8,349 nucleotides of DNA, from assembly GCA_937901525.1 (NCBI GenBank), contig CALDHX010000086.1, positions 1 through 8,349 of the forward strand, read 5' to 3'. The position numbers were made by a program, and so were the translations under genes. The first letter of the stretch is position 1. Each line of letters starts with the position of its first letter. Below, in pieces: positions 1 through 7,700 of the stretch. The notes below the pieces were generated by a model, which was not told where the DNA came from, made no database searches, and saw only the letters and a program-made list of their open reading frames with translations. Source of the stretch: an uncultured Bacteroidales bacterium (GTDB lineage: Bacteria; Bacteroidota; Bacteroidia; Bacteroidales; P3).

Positions 1-1476
1 GACCCTACTAAAAAAGTACTACTGTGTAAATATTCAAAACAAAAAGTAAAACTTGGAACAAGTTACAGGTACACTGTTCGTGCAGTAAACGGCGAAGTTA
101 TGAGTAAATATACATCAACTTCTACCCTTAAATATAACGTTACGCCGACAGTTAAAATTGCAAATGCAAGTAATGGTATAACAGTTAGTTGGTCAACTGC
201 GGCAAACGCAACAGGTTACACGGTATATAGGAGTGAATATAACACTAAAACTAAAAAGTGGTCTAATTGGAAGAATATGGGGACTGCAAAGAAAGACAAA
301 ACTTCCTGGACTGACAAAAAAGTTAAAAGTGGTGTTAAATATAAATATACTGTAAGGGCTTGTAATGGCTCTATAAAGAGCAGTTATAAAGCAAGTGCTA
401 ATCTTCTTTATCTTGCACAACCAACTGTAACAGTAAAAGCAGTTTCAAATGGTGTGAATGTCAGTTGGACACAATGTTCAGGTTCAAAGGGTTACACTGT
501 TTACCGTGCAGAATACGATGCAACTACAAAAAAATGGTCTAAATGGAAAAATATGGGCACTGCAAAACAAGATAAAAAGTCATGGACCGATAAATCTGCA
601 AAGAAAGGTGTAACATATAAATACACAGTTCGTGCAGTTAATGGCAATTCAATGAGTGCTTATAATTATATGAATACAGCAAGTTTTGCAAATGACGGAC
701 ACTACCTTAATATTATTGCAACAGGTTATGATGAAAATGGAAACGTAACAGGAAGCAGCATTACATCACTTGCAAACGCAAATAACGTAGTAAAAGAATG
801 GAAATACTTTGATTTAACCCCTTTAAATGAATGCGTAAAGGTTGTTTTCACACTTCAAACCGATGATGACTCCGGTTATGGAATGAATATACCTGCATAT
901 TTCTGTATAGACGCATTTTCTTACGCAAACACACTTGATGAAACAACACCATGCGATGCACCAACTGAACTTTTGGTAAGTAATATTACAGAAACCACAG
1001 CTGAAATCATTTGGAACGGAGTAGCAGACACATACGAATTAAAGATAAACGCTTCAGAAGTAGAAACACTTATAGCTACATCAAAAACATTGACAGACTT
1101 AATTCCTAATACCACTTATACAATAGAAGTAAGAGCAATATGCGAAGATCAAATATCAGAATGGGTTTCAATAACTTTCACAACACTTGAACAAATTGAA
1201 GGAGGAATAGGAACAATTGCAACAACCTTAAACACAATCACAGCAAGAATCTATCCAAACCCAGCACAAGAAAATGCAACAATGGAAATCAACGGATTAG
1301 ACCAAGACGCTAAGATAGTAATTAGCGACTTACAAGGAAGAATCCTAAGCCAAGAAGCAATAAGTGCAGGTACAACACGCTACACAGTTAACGTTAGCAA
1401 TATGGCAAGTGGAGTTTACTACATAAGAATAGTAACCGACAAAGCTGTAAGCACACAAAAATTGATAGTTGAATAA
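1..1476 (+). CDS. Secreted FN3-repeat protein with DUF4465-like remnant and T9SS type A sorting domain (5' partial)
   Basis: The frame is open from base 1 to the TAA at 1474-1476 and gives 491 residues. The ATG at 100 is inside an FN3 repeat, so it is not the start; the true start lies upstream. Counting from base 1, residues 1-47 end one FN3 repeat, 48-139 and 140-228 are two more (each with GYTVYR, WKNMGTAK and YTVRA-NG), about 229-311 match the C-terminal part of a DUF4465 domain (ATGYDENGNVTG, YGMNIPAYFCIDAFSY), 318-397 are an FN3 with paired cysteines (CDAPT, RAIC), and about 405-491 are a T9SS type A sorting domain (IYPNPA, ISDLQGRIL, ASGVYYIRI, final KLIVE). The family rule is export by T9SS with removal of this domain and attachment to or release from the cell surface. 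No catalytic domain is visible, so binding is only an inference. The repeats resemble Firmicutes FN3 domains, unlike the rest. A terminator follows 24 bases after the stop. Confidence 0.9.
   Translation, partial: DPTKKVLLCKYSKQKVKLGTSYRYTVRAVNGEVMSKYTSTSTLKYNVTPTVKIANASNGITVSWSTAANATGYTVYRSEYNTKTKKWSNWKNMGTAKKDKTSWTDKKVKSGVKYKYTVRACNGSIKSSYKASANLLYLAQPTVTVKAVSNGVNVSWTQCSGSKGYTVYRAEYDATTKKWSKWKNMGTAKQDKKSWTDKSAKKGVTYKYTVRAVNGNSMSAYNYMNTASFANDGHYLNIIATGYDENGNVTGSSITSLANANNVVKEWKYFDLTPLNECVKVVFTLQTDDDSGYGMNIPAYFCIDAFSYANTLDETTPCDAPTELLVSNITETTAEIIWNGVADTYELKINASEVETLIATSKTLTDLIPNTTYTIEVRAICEDQISEWVSITFTTLEQIEGGIGTIATTLNTITARIYPNPAQENATMEINGLDQDAKIVISDLQGRILSQEAISAGTTRYTVNVSNMASGVYYIRIVTDKAVSTQKLIVE
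70..684 (+). repeat. Tandem FN3 repeats, 276-bp period, in gene 1
   Basis: The codons for the Y-[KR]-Y-T-V-R-A core recur exactly 276 bases (92 codons) apart: the Tyr codon before TVRA lies at 70, 346 and 622. The GYTVYR block recurs at 214 and 490, also 276 apart. The two complete copies share long runs of similar DNA around WKNMGTAK. The copies have diverged at many silent sites, so the duplication is not very recent. These repeats lack the Cys-start and F-strand Cys pattern of every other FN3 in the window. Confidence 0.85.
1213..1473 (+). other. T9SS type A C-terminal sorting domain of gene 1
   Basis: The last ~87 residues have the features of the type A sorting family: a YPNP motif near the start (codons 1252-1263), a V-I-S-D-L-Q-G-R strand, a GVYYIRI strand and a C-terminal KLIVE. 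In the family this domain directs the folded protein through the outer-membrane T9SS translocon and is then cleaved. Its presence assigns the second half of the gene to Bacteroidetes. Confidence 0.93.
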
Positions 1477-1497
1477 CATTTAACAATCAAATAACCC

Positions 1498-1534
1498 AAA
1501 AGAGCGACTCAAACAAAGAGTCGCTCTTTTTTTT
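1498..1534 (+). terminator. Rho-independent terminator after gene 1
   Basis: The arms AGAGCGACTC (1501-1510) and GAGTCGCTCT (1518-1527) pair perfectly around a 7-base loop, AAACAAA. The stem can extend by A-T pairs to 1498 and 1530. A run of eight T follows at 1527-1534. It begins about 20 bases after the stop of gene 1 and should separate that transcript from gene 2. Confidence 0.93.
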
Positions 1535-1540
1535 CTATAT

Positions 1541-1619
1541 TTTTCAAAATTACTTTAAAGAAGTAGAAGCTCTACTTCTTTAAAGTAGAGTGTCTACTTC
1601 AAAGAAGTAATGTTGAAAA
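1541..1619. repeat. Compound inverted repeat with three related arms
   Basis: A perfect 17-bp inverted repeat has its left arm TACTTTAAAGAAGTAGA at 1551-1567, a 3-base loop AGC, and its right arm at 1571-1587. A third related arm follows at 1593-1610 and contains its own small hairpin, TACTTC-AAA-GAAGTA (1595-1609). The left segment 1541-1567 can also pair imperfectly with 1593-1619, matching 22 of 27 positions by hand count. The left arm can therefore choose between two partners. There is no T-run directly after it, so it is not a standard terminator. It could be a protein-binding palindrome, a degraded small mobile repeat or an RNA structure; nothing here decides which. Confidence 0.75.
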
Positions 1620-1659
1620 ACAAATATTTTTATTTTTTGTTGTATTATAAAATAGAAAT

Positions 1660-1690
1660 TTTGTAGTCTAAATAAAAAATATTAACTTTG
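1660..1690 (+). promoter_or_regulatory. Bacteroidetes-type promoter for the giant adhesin gene
   Basis: TTTG at 1660-1663 matches the -33 element and TAACTTTG at 1683-1690 fits the -7 consensus TAnnTTTG, with 19 bases between them, the preferred spacing for the Bacteroidetes primary sigma factor. Transcription would begin near 1697, which leaves a leader of about 30 bases. That leader is A/T-rich and has no clear Shine-Dalgarno sequence, as is common in this phylum. Confidence 0.85.
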
Positions 1691-1727
1691 CGTAAATTTT
1701 TTTGAAAAATAAATTAATATAAGTAGT

Positions 1728-1787
1728 ATGAAAAAAACATTATTTTTGTTGTTATCGACAATTTTGTTGTTAACACAAACCATGGCA
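1728..1787 (+). other. Sec signal peptide of the giant adhesin
   Basis: Residues 1-20 have a positive start (MKK), a hydrophobic core of Leu, Phe and Ile (TLFLLLSTILLL), and a polar end, TQTMA, with small or neutral residues fit for signal peptidase I before QQ. There is no lipobox cysteine, so it is not a lipoprotein. The protein would enter the periplasm before outer-membrane export. Confidence 0.9.
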
Positions 1788-4700
1788 CAGCAAGATTCTG
1801 TTGCCATAGGATCGGGAACAGCAACTTCCCAAATAGGACCTGTACCAGGTTATTATGGGAATCACCGTTCTGTTCAACTTTATTCCTCTTCAGAATTAAA
1901 TATGCCAATGGGGGGGGTAATAGAAGCTATATCATTTGAGTTAGCTACTGTTTCAGGAACTACCTCTAACAGACAAGTTCGTATTTATATGAAAGAAATT
2001 TCGGACACAACTTTGCCCGCAAATATGACTATAAATGAACTTGCAAATGATGCATATTTAGTTTATACCTCACCAGAGTCAGGGGAACCTTGCGAGGCTA
2101 ATCAATGGTATAGATTTGATTTGCAATCACAATTTGTTTATTCTGGAGTAGGTAGTTTGTATGTCTTTTTAGAAGGCGATGGTTGTACTGCATCTGGAGG
2201 TTGTGGTGTAAATGTAAAATACACAGCTAATACAGGCAAAGCTTGGACTAAGTGTTGGGATACAACAGTACCGGATCTTACATCTCCTATTGCAAGTAAT
2301 AACTCTTACAGAACAAATACAAGAATTTTCTATTCTGAAATTTCAGAAGATTATTGTTATCCTATTTCAGGTTTAACGCTAACTCCAACTTCGGAATTGG
2401 TAGATTTATCTTGGACAAGTGATAATAACAACTTTGAAATCCAATATAAATTAAAGAGTGAAGATTGGGAGTCAGAAAATGTTGTAACGCTTATGTCTTC
2501 TACTACATCTGCAACAATAACAGAACTTTTACCAGCAACATTCTATTCAGTAAGAGTAAGAGCATTGTGCGATGGTGTAGAAAGTGTATGGATGACTGCT
2601 AACTTCAAAACTCCTTGTGTAGTTATTGAAGAACTTCCTTGGATTGAAACTTTTGAATCAGCTTGGATTGAGCCACATCTTTCTGGTACAATATCTGCTC
2701 CAAATTGTTGGATAAATATTAATGGAGATGGAAACGCTACATATTACACTAAACCTTCTGCTGCATACGAAGGTAATGGTGTTTATATGTATGGATATGC
2801 TTCTGCTACCTCTACAACTGCATCTTATGCTAATAAAGATTGGTTTATTACTCCTGTTATAGAACTTACAGGTGAAGAAATGCTTTCTTTCTATGCAAAG
2901 AAATCTTCTACTTCTTATACTCCTGAGTTAAGAATATATGCTCTTGATGTTGCAACAAATGGAGATATGCTTTCGGCAGCAGATACTGTTAACTTTGTTC
3001 TTATAGATTCATTAGCAGATCTTACTACTACATATGTTGAAAGAGATGTTGTGCTTTCTGGTTTGGAAGGAGAGTATCGTTTAGCTTTCGTTCGTAACAA
3101 AAAAATTGCTCATGGTGCTGTTTACTTTGATAATGTAACAGTTAAAATGGCACCTTCTTGCGAAAGAGTAACTAATTTAGCTGCAACAGAAATTACAGAA
3201 AATTCACTTTCTTTACAATGGGAAGGTAGTGAAGGAACAGATTCTTATAAATTATACTATAAAGAAGAAAATGCTACTGATTGGACTATAATAGAAGAAA
3301 TAACAGATAACTATTATACCTTAACAGATTTGCAATCAGGTACAGGTTATGTTTTTAACGTAACTGCCGTTTGTGATAATGGAGCAGAAACAGGCTTTAT
3401 TGTAGCAGGAAATTTGACCGTATCAACACATTGTCAAGTATATGAAGTGCCTTTCTTGGAAAACTTCACAGTATATCCTGCAGGAGAGCTTGAATCTTGT
3501 TGGTTAGAAGCAAAAGGACAATGGGATTCTATTCAAGCGGGTGCAACTGTGTATGGTTATACTAATTCATGGGGAACTTATTCTTCATACGTTTTCGATA
3601 CTCACGCAAAAATAAATAACTATGCTAACACATCTACTAATAGAAAGGATTGGTTGATTACTCCAAACATTAACATAGGAGATGGAAGCGTAGAACAAGA
3701 TTTGGTATTTGATATTGCTTATACAGATTATGGTAATGCAAATCCTGTGGAAACATACGGACAACAAAAATTTGCTATTATTGTTTCAACCGATGGAGGA
3801 ATAACTTGGGATTTTGAAAATGCTATAGTTTGGAAAGCAAATCCTAATGAAGAAACAACAGAAAGAAATATAGAAGAACTTACAAACATTCCTCAAAGAT
3901 TGAAATTTAATCTTACTGAATTAGGATATACAGGAGTAATTAGAGTAGGTTTCTATGCAGAATGTCTTATTTCAGGTGGCGATAATGATATTCACATTGA
4001 CAATGTTATGATAACAGAACACGTTGAATGTAACGATATGGTTGGAGCACCTATTGTAAATGCAAGTACTTCAACTGCTGTTGCAATATCGTGGAGTGCC
4101 GAAGAGCATGAAGCAGCAACAGGTTGGAATGTTTCTTATGTAGAAGGTGCTACTAACGATGACCCTGAAAATGGAACAATAATTTCTATACCATACGGAA
4201 TAGAAATGCCTTATATAGTTGAAGGCTTAACAGAAGGTAGTACTTATACATTTAGCATACAATATGATTGTCAAGGAGGTTGGTCTCCTACAACAACTGT
4301 TAATTTACCAGAAAGTATGGATATGTTTGCAACAATTCCTTATACTACTGATTTTGAAAATACAGATGAAAATGCAAATTGGACTATAACAAACAATTCT
4401 TATAACAATAGATGGTTTATAGGAGACCCTGCAAATATTGCAGAAGGTGGAAGTATGCTTTATGTAAGTGATTATGTTGCTGATTCAACAGGTGCTAATT
4501 CTACATACGATAACACTTCTGCAACTTCATACGTGTTTGCAAGTAGATTGATTCAATTTGATGAAAACTTAGCATACGAAATTTCTTTTGATTATAGTGT
4601 ACAAGGAGAAAGTACATACGATTTTATTAAAGTTGCCCTAAGACCTTGGAATGAATCTTATGTAGGAATTACTGCTGCACCTACATGGACTGTAGCAGGA

Positions 4701-7700
4701 ACTGTTCAAGAAGGATTTGAATATGTAGGAGGTGTTGCTAAATTTAACCTTGATACAACAGGTGCAAGAGGAAGTATTATTGTTGATGGAGCAGTTGTTA
4801 ATAATTCATTACAACAATTAGTTTTCGCTTGGAGAAATGATAGTGGTGGTGGAGTTATGTCTCCTGTATTGGTGGATAATGTTTCTGTAAGACCTGTTAA
4901 TTGTATCGCTCCTGATGCTTTAAGTTTAATTGCAGAAGGAAGAGAGGAAAACTCTTTAACATTTAATATATCTTCACGTTCAGGAGAATCTTATGAAATA
5001 CAATATATGGGATATTTTGATACTGTATGGCAATCAGTAATAACAACCGATACAGAAGGAGTTGAAATTTCTGATTTGCTTTCAGGAACAATGTATAAAT
5101 TTAGAGTTCGTTCTATTTGTGAGGAAGATACTTCTTTCTTTACAAGTGAAGTATTGTATTCTACTCTTTGCCCTGTAATAACAATAACAGAAGAAACTCC
5201 TTTCTTTGAAGGATTTGAAGCAGAAACATGGTTCCGTTCAGGAAATATAACCTCGCCTAATGCATACGCACCTATGTGTTGGTTTAACATAGATGCAGGT
5301 TCTACTTCTTATCGTTGGCAAAATGCAAGTACAGATCCATACGAAGGAACTTATGGTGCACAACTTTATACAGCAGGAGGCTCATCAGATTATTTGATTA
5401 CACCAATATTTGATATTGCAGGAACAGAAACAATGTCGTTCTTTGCAAAATATACCTCTTCTACACCTTCTACACTTCATATAAAATATTATAGTGTAGA
5501 TGAAAACCAAGATATGGAATCAGTAGCTGATACAGCTTTGTTTGTATCGCTTCAAAGCTTTGAATTATCAACAGAGTACACTCCTTACGATGTTGCATTG
5601 AGTGAATTACTTCCTGGTCAATATCGTTTTGCATTCTACTCTAATCACCCTGCATCATCTTATTATGTTAGATTAGATAATATTTCTATTTCAAACGTTT
5701 CATGTCCAAGACCAACTTCATTAGATTCAATATCAGAAATTACATCAAATAGTGCAACAGTTTATTGGACCGATGAAACTAATACTGCATGGAATATTTA
5801 TTATAAAGCAGAAGATGCAACAGAATATCAAATGGTTTCTTCAACAGAACCAATGGTTGTATTAACAGAATTAAATGCTTACACTGATTATAATGTATAT
5901 GTAGTAGCAGTTTGTTCAGGAGAAGAATCACAACCTTCATTAATAAAAACATTTAAAACAGCTTGTGGTTACATAACAGAACTTCCGTTTACAGAGGGAT
6001 TTGAAAACACATTTGTAACAGAAGGAATGAGTAACGTAGCTGCACCTGGTTGTTGGATAAACTTAAATGGAGGATATGAAAGTTCAACTCCAACATATTT
6101 CTTTAAACGTACAACAACAGCTTCTTATATTTACGAAGGAAGTGGAGCTCTTTATTCTTATGGTTCTTCAAATGCGTTAGGAAATAATGATTGGTTAATT
6201 ACTCCTGTTTTCTCTCATGAAGGAGGAGCAATGATGAGATTCTTTGCAAAAGTATCTTCTGCAACATCTGTTCAGCCTAATATTATGATAAAATATTATG
6301 ATGTTGAAACATACGGAGATGTTGATGATATAGCAGATTCAGCAAACTTTGTAACCCTTGGAACAATAACAGCAACTACAACATACGCTGAATACGAATA
6401 CTTATTTGCAAATTTACCTTCAACTTATCGTTTGGCATTTGTAAGACAAGATGCAACTTCATGTTCAATGTATATTGATAACCTATACATTGATGAATTG
6501 CCAACATGTTTACGTCCTGAGCCAGCATCTGTTGAAATAACTAATATATCTCAAACATCTGCAACTATTTCATGGACACCAACAGATGAAACACATTCTG
6601 CATGGAATGTATATTACAAATCAAGTGTTGACGAAGAATATCTTTCTGAATACACTACTGAACCAACAATAGAATTAACAGATTTAGTCGCTTCTGAAGT
6701 ATATTCGGTTTATGTAACAACAGTATGTGGAGAAGGAGAAGAATCAGAAGGAACATACATAGTAGAATTTCCTACACTTCAATATCCAGTAGAATTACCA
6801 TACACTTGCGACTTTGAAGAAGAAGGAACAAATGGTTGGTTATTGAAAAATGGAAATTGTGCAAATAAATGGTATGTAGGAACACCTTCAGGCTCAACAA
6901 ACAATGAACTATACATTTCTTCTGACAACGGAGCAACAGCAGGATATGAAATAACTACACGTTCTACTGTAATTGCAGAAAAATTATTCCAATTAGGAAC
7001 AACAGATTCTGTAAGAATTAGTTTTGATGTTAAAGCAGGAGGCGAATCCTCTGCTGACTATTTGAAAGTATATTGGATTTCAGTTGATACTGTTTACACT
7101 CCAATGGCAGACGCAGTACCATATTATGGTAGTGCTGGATACCAAGAAGGAGTTATTTTCAGTAACTATACAGGCTCTTCAAATTATCATATTGTTAATT
7201 TGATTCCAACAACACAAAACATGAGTGTTACATTGCCAAATTCGCCAAACGAATTAAAAAAACTTATTTTTGTTTGGAAGAATGATACAAGCTTAGGAAC
7301 ACAACCAGGTGTTGTAATTGATAATGTAATGATTGAACCAATAGGAGAAGAAATCACTTGTACAAAACCTGTGGAAGCATCGGTAGTTGCATCAGAAATA
7401 ACAGAATCTTCTGCAATAATTTCTTGGCAAGACAATGATGAAACACACTCTGCTTGGAATGTATATTACAAATTAATCAGTGAAGAAGAATACTCATTGG
7501 TTATGGCAAGTGAAACAACAATAGAATTGACAGATTTGATGCAATCAGAATCTTATCAAGTTTATGTAACAACAAATTGCGGTAGTGAAGAATCAGCACC
7601 AACAGATACATTAATGTTCTATACTTATCAAGAATCAGCAGAATTACCATACTCTTGCGACTTTGAAGAAGAAGGTGCAAACGGTTGGTTATTGAAAAAT

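Noticed and set aside
100..102. ATG as the start of gene 1
   Set aside because: The frame is open to base 1, and the codons before it (YRYTVRAVNG) belong to the same 276-bp FN3 repeat, so this Met is internal.
1551..1587. 17-bp hairpin as a second terminator
   Set aside because: The stem is AT-rich and GTAGAGTGTCTAC follows instead of a T-run; a good terminator already lies at 1498-1534.
1908..1925. Frameshift or pseudogene at the G run, because TAATAG follows it
   Set aside because: With eight G the frame reads GGG GGG GTA ATA GAA, and the same frame continues with recognisable domains to the window end; TAA and TAG are out of frame.
4991..5290. Minus-strand open frame
   Set aside because: It lies wholly inside FN3-4 and CAJ-4 of the giant gene, has no recognisable domain, and no promoter or ribosome site was seen. 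The same holds for minus-strand frames at 193-420, 921-1115, 1714-1908, 2915-3100, 3585-3767, 7187-7435 and 7501-7809.
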